Source: UMGS1387 sp045541355
Lineage (GTDB): Bacteria > Bacillota > Clostridia > Oscillospirales > CAG-382
Assembly: GCA_045541355.1 (NCBI GenBank)
Contig: JAZQIW010000094.1
Span: 1 to 19,954 of the forward strand
Direction: 5' to 3'
Length of the DNA: 19,954 nt
The position numbers and the translations under genes are program-made. This document shows, piece after piece, positions 1 to 8,700 of this stretch. The notes below the pieces were generated by a model that was not told the origin of the DNA, did not search any database, and saw only the letters and a list, made by a program, of their open reading frames with translations. Numbering within the stretch: the first letter of the stretch is position 1; every line of letters begins with the position of its first letter.

Positions 1-56
1 CTCGGCAAGGCTTACGTCAGAATTTTCCCTAATCCGACATTTGACTTTAAGTAATA

Positions 57-374
57 GTTACAAACAGCAGTTTTTTCGCTTTCTTGAAAGAAAGCTCGCA
101 AAGAACTTTCATAACGGGAACATTTTTTTGAACTATTAAATAAAAACGTAATATTCTCGATTAAAACGATGCCCGACCGCCATAAATCCAAGCGGTCGGG
201 CATTTTGTCGCCATGGCGAAGGAAAGTTACAAACAGCACGAGTTTTTTCGCTTTCTTGTAAGAAAGCTCGCAAAGAACTTTCAAATTGTCAACTTTTCTT
301 TCGGAATTTGAACTGAACGTAATATTCTCGATTAAAACGATGCCCGACCGCCATAAATCCAAGCGGTCGGGCAT
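57..374. repeat. Tandem pair of ~148 bp hairpin-bearing repeats
   Basis: Two copies (57-203 and 226-374) read in the same order: AGTTACAAACAGCA, a small inverted repeat built on GCTTTCTT/AAGAAAGC (about 78-95 and 249-267), CTCGCAAAGAACTTTC, a variable middle, CGTAATATTCTCGATTAAAA, and a final strong hairpin. The final hairpin (169-203 and 340-374) has a 12 bp perfect stem, ATGCCCGACCGC / GCGGTCGGGCAT, around an 11-base loop that is identical in both copies. The middle (about 111-150 and 281-315) differs in sequence, whereas the hairpin ends are conserved. This suggests a structured intergenic repeat family rather than a recent whole-block duplication. A minus-strand reading frame crosses both copies but looks like a by-product of the repeat. 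Confidence 0.85.
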
Positions 375-589
375 TCAATTATCCAAATCAGCACCCACAC
401 CAAACGGAGGGAGTTAAGCCACCACGGCGAAAGAGGGAGAATCAGCGGAGCGTCGGGGAGCAGTAACATAAAGTTACACCCATCCCTGATTTTGACGAAC
501 CGATGATAAAACCTCTAAAACCGTCTGTGTCAAAATCAGCAATTTAATGAAACAAAAATCCCCCCCGACCGAGCCACTCCCTCTTTTTG

Positions 590-740
590 AGTGGAGCGCC
601 TTTGGTTACTTTCGGGGCGGGCCGAAAGTAACTCGGCACCGCAGTGCCGAAACACTCCTTCCAAACAAAAATGTAACTTAATAAGCAGCGGAAAACGCGG
701 CTCGCAAGCCGCGGAACTCCTTGCCAAACAAAAAGTAACT
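590..740. repeat. Structured intergenic repeat with AAGTAACTT blocks and three hairpins
   Basis: Three perfect inverted repeats stand in a row: GTTACTTTCGG (605-615) with CCGAAAGTAAC (622-632); CGGCAC (634-639) with GTGCCG (644-649); and CGCGGCT (696-702) with AGCCGCG (707-713), the last two with a CGCA tetraloop. They alternate with ATGTAACTTA and AAAGTAACTTAAAA blocks preceded by CCAAACAAAA. Related sequence occurs inverted at 3092-3145 and a partial copy is at 5484-5511. It therefore looks like a dispersed repeat of this genome. The rest of 375-590 shows no gene that I can support. Confidence 0.7.
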
Positions 741-798
741 TAAAAATCTAAAAAAAGTAACTCATATAGTAATAAAAAAAGAGATTAGGAGAAAAAAT

Positions 799-1665
799 AT
801 GAAAAAATTACCATTTGAACTTGACCTTGGCGGTAAGGTAGTAGTAGTAACAGGAGCAGGCGGCGTGCTTTGCTCCGGCTTTGCAAAGACAGCGGCACAG
901 TGTAACGCAAAGGTTGCGGTGCTTGACTTGAATCTTGAAGCGGCGCAGAAGGTTGCCGATGAGATTATAGCAGACGGCGGCGTTGCAATCGCAGTTAAGG
1001 CAAATGTGCTTGAAACGGCATCCATGGAAGAGGCAAAGGCTGAGGTTGACGCAAAGCTTGGCTCATGCGACGTACTTATCAACGGTGCAGGCGGAAATAA
1101 CCCCAAGGGCACAACAACAAAGGAATACCTTTTCCCCGAGGATTTGGAGAACGATGCAGAAATATCCGGTATCAAGACATTCTTTGACCTTGATCCCAGC
1201 GGCGTTTCCTTTGTTTTCAACCTCAACTTCCTCGGCACACTCATTCCCACACAGGTTTTTGCCAAGGACATGGCTAAAAAGACAGGCACAAGCATCATCA
1301 ACGTGTCCTCAATGAACGCCTTCTGTCCTCTTACAAAGATACCCGCATACAGCGGTGCAAAGGCGGCTGTTTCCAACTTTACACAGTGGCTTGCCGTTCA
1401 CTTCTCCAAGGTTGGTATCCGTGTAAACGCTATCGCTCCCGGTTTCTTTGCAACACTTCAGAATAAGGCTCTTCTCTTTAACGAAGACGGCTCTCTCACA
1501 CCCAGAAGCGACAAGATTATTTCCCATACACCCATGGGCAGATTCGGCACACCCGAGGACCTTGACGGTGCACTTCAGTTCCTTCTCAACGAAGAAGCTT
1601 CCGCCTTTGTTAACGGTGTTGTTATTCCTGTTGACGGCGGCTTCAACGCATATTCGGGCGTTTAA
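799..1665 (+). CDS. SDR-family oxidoreductase, probable D-mannonate oxidoreductase (fructuronate reductase, SDR type)
   Basis: A 288-residue classical short-chain dehydrogenase/reductase, expected to be cytoplasmic and NAD(P)-dependent. Visible motifs are the Rossmann glycine motif TGAGGVLCSG (18-27), NGAG (95-98), the catalytic serine in NVSSMN (170-171) and YSGAK with Tyr184 and Lys188. The C-terminus ends in PVDGGFNAYSGV. The GAGGNNPK segment and the NAYSGV tail resemble the SDR enzymes that interconvert D-fructuronate and D-mannonate in hexuronate breakdown (YjmF/UxuB-like). That substrate is inferred from resemblance, and gluconate 5-dehydrogenase-like enzymes are the main alternative. 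The start is supported by AGGAGA at 787-792, seven bases upstream. A terminator follows at 1701-1738, so the gene appears to be transcribed alone. No other hexuronate gene is in the window and no clear promoter was seen. Confidence 0.9.
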   Translation: MKKLPFELDLGGKVVVVTGAGGVLCSGFAKTAAQCNAKVAVLDLNLEAAQKVADEIIADGGVAIAVKANVLETASMEEAKAEVDAKLGSCDVLINGAGGNNPKGTTTKEYLFPEDLENDAEISGIKTFFDLDPSGVSFVFNLNFLGTLIPTQVFAKDMAKKTGTSIINVSSMNAFCPLTKIPAYSGAKAAVSNFTQWLAVHFSKVGIRVNAIAPGFFATLQNKALLFNEDGSLTPRSDKIISHTPMGRFGTPEDLDGALQFLLNEEASAFVNGVVIPVDGGFNAYSGV

Positions 1666-1700
1666 TTTTACTCTTGTGCAAGGATAACTCCTCACAATCA

Positions 1701-1738
1701 CCCCGCATGGCAAAAAACTTGCTGTGCGGGGTTTTTTT
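1701..1738 (+). terminator. Rho-independent terminator of the SDR gene
   Basis: A 12 bp stem (1701-1712 with 1720-1731, CCCCGCA / TGCGGGG at the base, two G-T wobbles), a 7-base loop, then seven T residues at 1732-1738. Confidence 0.9.
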
Positions 1739-1751
1739 GATGATAAAATGC

Positions 1752-1780
1752 TTGACTGCGGTATTTTCCTGTGGTATAAT
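1752..1780 (+). promoter_or_regulatory. Sigma-A promoter of the MFS gene
   Basis: TTGACT (1752-1757), a 17-base spacer and TATAAT (1775-1780). An upstream TGG makes an extended -10. A short TGCC/GGCA inverted repeat lies in the leader at about 1789-1808. Confidence 0.85.
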
Positions 1781-1837
1781 GCTTGACAATGCCAAGAGCA
1801 AATTCGGCATTTTTGCCTTGATTTTTGGGGGGTTAAT

Positions 1838-3037
1838 ATGGCTGAAAAAAAGAACTATAAAAAGACACTTGCCGCCTGCTATCTTGGATTTGTAACGCAG
1901 GCAATCTCGGCAAATTTTACTCCCTTATTGTTTTTAACCTTCAAAAGTACCTACGGTATATCGCTTGAAAAAATTGCAATGATACCCATGGTATTCTATC
2001 TTACACAGCTGCTTGTAGACCTTGCGGCGACAAAGCTTGCCGATAAAATCGGTTACCGCGTTTGCGTTGTTGCGTCGCAGGTGTTGTCGGCATTTGGCAT
2101 TGCGTCAATGGCTTTTTTGCCTGATCTTATGCCTGCCCCGTTTGTAGGGATTTTGGTTTCGGTGGCGCTTTATGCCATAGGCAGCGGGCTTATTGAGGTT
2201 TTGCTCAGTCCCATTGTGGAGGCATGTCCCTTTGAAAACAAAGAGGGCGTAATGAGTACGCTTCATTCCTTCTACTGTTGGGGTGCTGTTGGTGTGATAG
2301 TAGGCTCCACGGTCTTTTTCTCGGTGTTTGGCATTGAAAACTGGAGGCTTCTCACGGTTATCTGGGCATTAGTACCGCTATATAATACGGTAAACTTTAT
2401 AAGCTGTCCCATTGAAAAGCTTACTGAAGACGGCAAGAGCATGGGCATTGGAAGGCTTCTCAAAACCCCCGTGTTTTGGCTTATGATAATCCTCATGGTA
2501 TGCTCGGGTGCATCCGAGGCAACCATGGCGCAGTGGGCATCTGCGTTTACAGAGTCTGCTCTGGGCGTATCCAAAACCGTAGGCGACCTTGCAGGACCTT
2601 GCCTTTTTGCAATGTTTATGGGTATCACGCGAATGGTATACGGCAAATTCAGCGAAAAGCTGAACCTGCACAAGGTAATGCTTGTTTGCGGCTGTATGGC
2701 AGCAGGCTGTTATTTGCTGGCAGCCCTTTCATCGGCGCCTTTTATCGGTCTTGCCGGCTGTGCGCTATGCGGATTTGCTGTCGGAATCATGTGGCCGGGG
2801 TCTATCAGCGTTTCCTCTGCGGCTTGTCCGAACGGCGGAACGGCAATGTTTGCTTTTCTTGCATTGGCAGGAGATTTGGGTGCTACCGTAAGTCCTGCAA
2901 TGGTTGGTGCAATTTCCGAGTTAGCGGGAGGCAATCTTAAATCGGGTTTACTTGTTGCTACTGTTTTCCCCGTAATTCTTGTTGGTTGTTTGATTATTTT
3001 TTTATTGAATAAGGCTAAAAGAAATATTATTGATTAG
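1838..3037 (+). CDS. MFS transporter
   Basis: A 399-residue polytopic membrane protein with the length and about 12 hydrophobic segments of the Major Facilitator Superfamily. The cytoplasmic loop after the second segment carries a motif-A-like sequence, KLADKIGYR (66-74), with Asp69, Gly72 and Arg74. A related TRMVYGKFSEKLN-type loop sits between the halves' equivalent helices in the second half. The start follows a GGGGGG Shine-Dalgarno at 1827-1832. The gene has its own promoter (1752-1780) and terminator (3043-3074). The substrate cannot be read from sequence. The overall look (fucose-permease-like and sugar MFS groups) and the neighbouring SDR suggest a carbohydrate or organic acid, but this is weak inference. 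Confidence 0.92.
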   Translation: MAEKKNYKKTLAACYLGFVTQAISANFTPLLFLTFKSTYGISLEKIAMIPMVFYLTQLLVDLAATKLADKIGYRVCVVASQVLSAFGIASMAFLPDLMPAPFVGILVSVALYAIGSGLIEVLLSPIVEACPFENKEGVMSTLHSFYCWGAVGVIVGSTVFFSVFGIENWRLLTVIWALVPLYNTVNFISCPIEKLTEDGKSMGIGRLLKTPVFWLMIILMVCSGASEATMAQWASAFTESALGVSKTVGDLAGPCLFAMFMGITRMVYGKFSEKLNLHKVMLVCGCMAAGCYLLAALSSAPFIGLAGCALCGFAVGIMWPGSISVSSAACPNGGTAMFAFLALAGDLGATVSPAMVGAISELAGGNLKSGLLVATVFPVILVGCLIIFLLNKAKRNIID

Positions 3038-3042
3038 GTGGG

Positions 3043-3074
3043 CGCTGATGCTTGTTTTGGCATCAGCGTTTTTT
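3043..3074 (+). terminator. Rho-independent terminator of the MFS gene
   Basis: Stem CGCTGATGC (3043-3051) / GCATCAGCG (3060-3068) with an 8-base loop, then TTTTTT and a long T/C-rich tract. Confidence 0.92.
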
Positions 3075-3091
3075 CTTTTTTTCTTTTTTTC

Positions 3092-3145
3092 TTTTAAATT
3101 ACATTTTTGTCGGGCAGGAAGTTCCGCGGCTCGCACGCGGCAGCA
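3092..3145. repeat. Inverted copy of the dispersed AAGTAACTT/GCCCGACA repeat
   Basis: 3092-3120 is nearly the reverse complement of 5484-5511 (shared core TTGTCGGGCAGGAA). The continuation AGTTCCGCGGCTCGC resembles the reverse complement of 696-720 in the first intergenic region. This is a short mobile-like or palindromic repeat family; no coding capacity was seen. Confidence 0.65.
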
Positions 3146-3159
3146 AACAAAATTTCCAC

Positions 3160-3187
3160 TTGACAAACATAAAAAAAGTGATATAAT
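3160..3187 (+). promoter_or_regulatory. Sigma-A promoter of the thrS T-box transcript
   Basis: Perfect TTGACA (3160-3165) and perfect TATAAT (3182-3187) with a 16-base spacer. Predicted transcription start is near 3194, just before T-box stem I at 3211. Confidence 0.92.
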
Positions 3188-3210
3188 AAAAATCACAAAA
3201 GCAGAAATAA

Positions 3211-3436
3211 GGGACATGGGATTTGACAAGAGTTTTTCAGAGAACGGTGCATTTTGGTGTGAGTGCCGTATTACAAAGTCTTATCTTACCACCCTTTAGC
3301 TTCTTTGAGGTAACAATCAAAGACGGATGTCCCCGTTATAGGAAAAAGAGATGAGAATTTTTCTCGAATCATGGGTGGAACCGTGATAAACGAAAGTTTG
3401 TTGCCCCGTGCTGATGTATGTCAGTGCGGGTTTTTT
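3211..3436 (+). promoter_or_regulatory. T-box riboswitch (threonine) with antiterminator/terminator
   Basis: Stem I is closed by GGGACAT (3211-3217) and ATGTCCC (3327-3333). The distal stem carries the typical GGTGTGAG element (about 3256-3263). Two consecutive ACC threonine codons (3288-3293) are candidate specifiers, though I cannot place the specifier loop exactly. The T-box core GGGTGGAACC lies at 3373-3382, with TGGA (3376-3379) available to pair with the 3' end of uncharged tRNA. The antiterminator is very clear: GTGATAAAC (3383-3391), a GAAA loop, GTTTGTTGC (3396-3404), with GGG/CCC closing below the bulge. The competing terminator uses CCCGTGCTGA (3405-3414) and TCAGTGCGGG (3421-3430) followed by TTTTTT. 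Known T-box logic predicts readthrough into thrS when uncharged tRNA-Thr accumulates. Confidence 0.93.
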
Positions 3437-3479
3437 GTTTGTTTTCAAAATAATATTTACTATATAAGGAGGAACCAAA

Positions 3480-5417
3480 ATGGTAAAACTCACACTCAGA
3501 GACGGCTCTTGTTTGGAATGTGCCGATGGCGTAAAGGGCTATGAAGCAGCTTCTCAGATAAGCGAGGGACTCGGCAGAGCAGCTCTTGCAATGAAGCTTG
3601 ACGGAGAGCTTTTTGAAATCAACAAGGTTATTGAAAAGGATGCAAAGGTTGAATTTGTAACCTTTAACGACGATGAAGGTAAAAAGGTTTACAGACATAC
3701 TGCGGCTCACGTGCTTGCACAAGCAGTAAAGAGACTCTATCCCGATGCAATTCTTGCATTCGGTCCTGCAACAGATGAGGGCTTCTTCTATGACGTTGAC
3801 GTAAGCGTTTCGGTAACACCTGAGGTGCTTGATAAGCTTGAAGCCGAAATGAAGAAGATAATCAAGGAAAACATTCCCGTTGTAAGAAGCGTGGTTTCAA
3901 AGGCCCAAGCAAAGGCTCTTATGACAGAAAGAAAAGAAATATATAAGGTAGAGCATATTGATGAACTTGATGACGGTGCGGAAATTTCCCTCTATACTCA
4001 GGGTGAATTTGTTGACCTTTGTGCAGGCCCTCACCTTACAAGTACAGGCAAGCTCAAGGCTGTAAAGCTTACGCAGTGTACAGGTGCATACCTGCACGGT
4101 GATTCCAAGAACAAGATGCTTCAGAGAATTTACGGTACAGCCTTCCCCAAGAACTCAGAGCTTGAAGAATACCTTGCAATGAAGGAAGAAGCAAAGAAGC
4201 GTGACCATAATAAGCTGGGCAGAGAACTGGAAATCTTTACAACCGTTGATTCCATCGGTCAGGGACTTCCCGTAATGCTTCCCAAGGGCACAAAGATTAT
4301 ACAGACTCTCCAGCGCTGGGTTGAAGATACAGAAGAAGAGCTCGGCTGGGTAAGAACAAAGACACCTCTTATGGCTAAGAGTGACCTTTATAAGATTTCC
4401 GGTCATTGGGATCATTATAAGGAGGGTATGTTTGTTCTCGGCGAAGAGGAAGACGGCAAGGAATGCTTTGCACTTCGCCCCATGACCTGCCCCTTCCAGT
4501 ATCAGGCGTATCTAAACAGAGCACGCTCATATAGAGACCTTCCCATGCGTCTTGCCGAAACATCTACTCTTTTCAGAAACGAAGACAGCGGCGAAATGCA
4601 TGGTCTTATCAGAGTGCGTCAGTTTACAATTTCCGAAGGACACCTTATGTGTACCCCCGAACAGCTTGAGGATGAGTTCAGAGGCTGTCTTGAGGTTGCA
4701 ATAATGATGCTTAAGACACTCGGACTTTATGAGGATGTTTCGTATAGATTCTCCCAGTGGGATCCCGACAACCGCGAAAAGTATATCGGCACCGATGCCG
4801 ATTGGGATGAAGCACAGGGTATTATGAAGAAGATTCTTGACAATATCGGTCTTGATTATAAGATTGGTATAGGCGAGGCGGCATTCTACGGTCCTAAGCT
4901 TGATATTCAGATTAAGAATGTTCACGGTAAAGAGGACACACTTATCACTATTCAGATTGACCAGTTCAATGCTGAAAAGTTCGGTATGGAATATGTTGAT
5001 AAGGACGGCGAAAAGAAGAGACCTTATATTATTCACAGAACTTCTATCGGCTGCTATGAAAGAACTCTTGCTCTTCTTATTGAAAAGTACGCCGGTGCAT
5101 TCCCCACATGGCTCGCTCCTACACAGGTAAAGCTCCTTCCCATCGGTCCTTCTCAGCATGAATATGCAAAGGATGTTATGAAAAAGCTTAAGAGCGCAGG
5201 CATTAGATGCGAGCTTGATGATAGAAATGAAAAAATCGGCTATAAAATCCGTGAGGCTCAGCTTGACAAAACTCCTTATATGCTCGTTATCGGCGAAAAG
5301 GAAATGGAAGCAGGCGCTGTTGCTGTCCGCTCCAGAAAGAACGGCGACATGGGTGCTGTCTCTGTCGATGAGTTCCTCGCTTCTATCCTTAAGGAAATCG
5401 CTGAAAAATCTCTCTAA
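3480..5417 (+). CDS. thrS: Threonine--tRNA ligase
   Basis: A 645-residue cytoplasmic class II aminoacyl-tRNA synthetase that charges tRNA-Thr. Domain order is complete: an N-terminal TGS domain (about 1-62); the editing (SAD) domain with HTAAH (His73, His77) and CAGPH (Cys181, His185); the catalytic core with motif 2 around RPMTCPF; and a C-terminal anticodon-binding domain (about 545-645). The zinc-binding triad of ThrS is present as Cys337, His388 and His519. The segment IQIDQFNAEKFGMEY before motif 3 differs from the E. coli type (TIQLDF..) and fits a ThrS subgroup, not a defect. The start follows AAGGAGG at 3466-3472. Expression is controlled by the T-box leader directly upstream, and a terminator follows at 5427-5453, giving a monocistronic unit. 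Confidence 0.98.
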   Translation: MVKLTLRDGSCLECADGVKGYEAASQISEGLGRAALAMKLDGELFEINKVIEKDAKVEFVTFNDDEGKKVYRHTAAHVLAQAVKRLYPDAILAFGPATDEGFFYDVDVSVSVTPEVLDKLEAEMKKIIKENIPVVRSVVSKAQAKALMTERKEIYKVEHIDELDDGAEISLYTQGEFVDLCAGPHLTSTGKLKAVKLTQCTGAYLHGDSKNKMLQRIYGTAFPKNSELEEYLAMKEEAKKRDHNKLGRELEIFTTVDSIGQGLPVMLPKGTKIIQTLQRWVEDTEEELGWVRTKTPLMAKSDLYKISGHWDHYKEGMFVLGEEEDGKECFALRPMTCPFQYQAYLNRARSYRDLPMRLAETSTLFRNEDSGEMHGLIRVRQFTISEGHLMCTPEQLEDEFRGCLEVAIMMLKTLGLYEDVSYRFSQWDPDNREKYIGTDADWDEAQGIMKKILDNIGLDYKIGIGEAAFYGPKLDIQIKNVHGKEDTLITIQIDQFNAEKFGMEYVDKDGEKKRPYIIHRTSIGCYERTLALLIEKYAGAFPTWLAPTQVKLLPIGPSQHEYAKDVMKKLKSAGIRCELDDRNEKIGYKIREAQLDKTPYMLVIGEKEMEAGAVAVRSRKNGDMGAVSVDEFLASILKEIAEKSL

Positions 5418-5426
5418 CTTAATTCA

Positions 5427-5453
5427 CCCCCACCTCTTACGGTGGGGGTTTTT
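5427..5453 (+). terminator. Rho-independent terminator of thrS
   Basis: CCCCCACC (5427-5434) / GGTGGGGG (5441-5448) with a 6-base loop, followed by TTTTT. Confidence 0.92.
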
Positions 5454-5560
5454 CGCTACTTTTTTAGTTACTTTTTTAGTTACTTCCTGCCCGACAAAAT
5501 GTAACTTAAAACAAAAAAACAAAAAAACAAAAAAACAAGTAAAAAAAGCAAAAAAACCCG
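5454..5560. repeat. Low-complexity AGTTAC / AAAAAAAC repeat stretch
   Basis: Two copies of TTTTTTAGTTAC (about 5460-5483) are followed by the TTCCTGCCCGACAAAATG repeat core (5484-5501, an inverted partner of 3092-3120) and then a run of AAAAAAAC units. No gene is visible. The rest of the gap to 5787 holds the direct repeat and promoter listed separately. Confidence 0.7.
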
Positions 5561-5646
5561 TTGTGAAAAACGCCGAAAATTAAATAAACCTTTTGTGCAA
5601 AAAGCAAAATTCAACGGAAATATCTGGAAAAAGGTGCAAAAATCCG

Positions 5647-5682
5647 ACTTGCGTGTAGCACAAAAAAACGACTACTTGCGTG
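5647..5682. promoter_or_regulatory. Direct repeat ACTTGCGTG x2 upstream of the SLH gene promoter
   Basis: Exact 9-base copies at 5647-5655 and 5674-5682, 27 bases apart start to start, end 17 bases before the first -35-like element. Their position would suit an activator site; no regulator is identified. Confidence 0.4.
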
Positions 5683-5699
5683 AATAATAGTAAAATATG

Positions 5700-5744
5700 T
5701 TGACATAAATGGGGATTTGTGATAATTTATAATTGTACTATAAT
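5700..5744 (+). promoter_or_regulatory. Promoter region of the SLH glycosidase gene
   Basis: Two overlapping candidates exist. TTGACA (5700-5705) is followed after 15 bases by GATAAT (5721-5726). TTGTGA (5717-5722) is followed after 16 bases by a perfect TATAAT (5739-5744). I cannot tell which is used. Confidence 0.6.
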
Positions 5745-5787
5745 GGGTAAGTACCCGATAGACAAAATAAAAAGGAGGATTTTCCAC

Positions 5788-8700
5788 ATGAGAAAACACA
5801 CAAGACTGTTTGTGCTCTGTATGTCTGCTCTTATGCTCGTAATGGCACTTTGTGCTTCTGCGGCATTTGATAAGGTGGCTACATATGGCGGTACATTCGC
5901 AGACGTACCTTCTACTGAGTGGTATGCGAAAGAAGTTGCAGCAGCTTATGAACTCGGCTTCGTAAACGGCAAGAGCGATACTTCTTTTGACCCTAACGGC
6001 ACAATGACCGTAGCAGAAGGTATAACAATTGCAAGCCGTGTACACGCAAGCTATAACGGAACAACAATAGCAAGCGTTCAGGGCGCGAACTGGTACGATA
6101 TGTACGTTCAGTATGCAATTGCAAACGGTATTTTTGAAGATGGCTATTTCAATTCTTTGGACAGAACAATAAGAAGATATGAAATGGCAGAGCTTTTTGC
6201 AGGTGCGCTTCCCGCAAGCCACTTTGCAGCAAAGAATGCAGTAACATCAATTCCCGATGTAAATGCAGAGGAAGAATATGCTGATACTCTTCTCATGCTC
6301 TATAATGCAGGCGTTGTTATGGGCTCTGACGAATACGGCACATTCCATTCCACAGACCCCATCAAGCGTTCAGAGGTTGCAGCTATCGTAAACAGAGCTG
6401 CTCTTCCCGAGAACAGACTCGCAAAAACTCTTACACCTACTCCCGTTTATGAAAACGAGGCAGTATATCTTATCGACAACTACGAAATGATGTCCTCAAC
6501 ACTTCGTTATACAAGACTTAAGTCCAGCTGGAATGCTGACAACCGCTATAACGATTCCATCATCCCTGACGGTGTTGACACAAACGTACTTGTTGATACA
6601 ACAGAAAAGGGTTATGCCAATATCAACCGCGATATCGAGCCTCAGACAAAGGGTCTTATGACACTTCGTACCAATTATGTGGTTGCAGGCAACACAAACG
6701 GCGTCAGAATTTACTTTGAAAACTCCAAGGGCGAAAATGTTCTTGAGTTCTACACAAAGGACGGCGTTTATAACGTAAAGGGCGCAGCCGATGTTAAGAC
6801 ATCCGTAAAATCCGATACAGGTGCTCACTCACTCAAGGCATACATTGACCTTGACACAAAGGCAGGTTACTTTACTGTTGACGGCGTAAAGGCAGCCGAC
6901 TTTAACCTCGGCGACTTCAAGGATATCAAGAAGATTTACTATTCTACATCTGTTGAAGACAAGCTCACGGTTACCGTTAAGGAAGTTCACCTTTACATGA
7001 ACTACCCTGTAAATGAAGACTTCTATGCACCCGTTTATCCCGAAGACTGGGAAGCTGCGGCAAACGTAGAAATCACAAAGGGTTCTTATGACGGCGAAGG
7101 CACAAACACATTAAAGCTTACCGGTAACACAACAGTTACAAAGAAGTTTGAACCTATCTCCGGCAAGTTCGTGTTTGAATCCTATGTACTCCTTCCCCAG
7201 ACAACAGACGGCGCAGTTGTTACAATCGGTGATGTAAACGTAAACATCGCAGGCGGTGTAATCAGCGCAGGTACTGCTTATAAGCCTTACAGAGGTCACA
7301 TCTGGCAGTGCATCCATGTTGAAGGTAACACAGACTATGATACAGCAACAATCTATATCAACGGTAAGGTGGCAGGCTCTGCTCCTCTTACAGCTGATGC
7401 AGTTGATTCTGTATCCTTCACATATGCAAAGAACTCCGAAGCAGGCTATATGCTTGTTGACGACGTTGAAGTTTATAACATCTACGATTATCTTGACTAT
7501 GTTCCCGTACCCGTTCCCGCACAGGATGACGAATATACAACAATTATGTCCGTATGTTCTCTCTGGAGAGAAGGTACCCATTACGGATGGGACTTCGTTG
7601 CTCCTTATGAGGAAGCAACTCCTGTATGGGGCTTCTATGATGAAGGTATTCCGGAAACGGCTGACTGGGAAACAAAGATGATGGTTGAACACGGTATCGA
7701 CGCATTCCAGTACTGCTGGTTCTCTCCCTCCAACAGTGCTTTCGATCAGCCTATCAAGACTCCCAGACTTGCATGGAGCCAGCATGACGGCTTCTTCTAT
7801 TCCAAGTATTCCAACATGATTAAGTTCTGCTTCATGTGGGAAAATGCAGGTTGGTCTTGGTCAAAGGAAATGTCCCTTGAACAGTTTAAGACATACCTCT
7901 GGGATTACTGGGTAGACTGGTACTTCACAGACCCCAGATACCTTGTTGTTGACAACAAGCCCGTACTTCATATCTATAAGCCCGATAACTTCATCAAGAC
8001 AATGGGCGGCGAAGCAGAGGCAAAGGCTTGCATCGCATTTATGAGAGAAGATATCAAGAACTACGGCTTTGACGACATTATCGTTCTCTTCCAGGACAGC
8101 AGCTACAAGATTGATATAGTAAGAAGCTATGATGCCCTTGATGCAGACGGTATTATGACATACGCTTGGGGTGCAGACTCCTATGCTTCCTCCTTCTATA
8201 CAGAAAAGTATAAGCCCGCACTTCAGACTCTCAAGACAGTCGGCACAGATATGTACATCGTTCCCACAGTTGGTATGGGTAGAAACATCCTCGGCTGGAA
8301 CAATGTAAGAACACCAACCTCTTCTATCGAAGAGCACACAGAAATGATGACCTACCTTGCTGAGGTAACAAAGACTCAGAACATTCCCGGCAACATGATT
8401 TACTTCGGTACCTGGAACGAATTCGGTGAAGGTCACTGGCTTGCTCCCTCCGGTCTTAACGGCTTTGGCTATGCAGACGTATGGAGAAAAGTTCTCAACG
8501 GCAACACAGCCGTACACGATGACGTTACACCTACCATCAACCAGATGGAAAGAATCTGTAACCTCTATAACGATGAAAGAACACCCATAAGACTCCAGCA
8601 CCTTGAAAAGAAGGAAATTCCCGCAAAGGTTCTCGAATCCTTCGACTTCCTCGGCGGATATGTTCCCGAAATCGGCACATACGGCGTTCCCAATATGTGG

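Noticed and set aside
12..374. A 120-residue minus-strand reading frame with an internally repeated peptide
   Set aside because: The peptide repeat simply reflects the two hairpin repeat units; no ribosome binding site was seen and the conserved part is an inverted repeat, so it is probably not a protein.
536..727. A 63-residue minus-strand frame over the second structured repeat
   Set aside because: It follows palindromic repeat sequence and has no start signal; such frames arise repeatedly from these elements.
5719..5787. Longer N-terminus for the SLH protein
   Set aside because: It would place residues encoded by the promoter region before the signal peptide; the ATG at 5788 has AGGAGG and starts a normal signal sequence.
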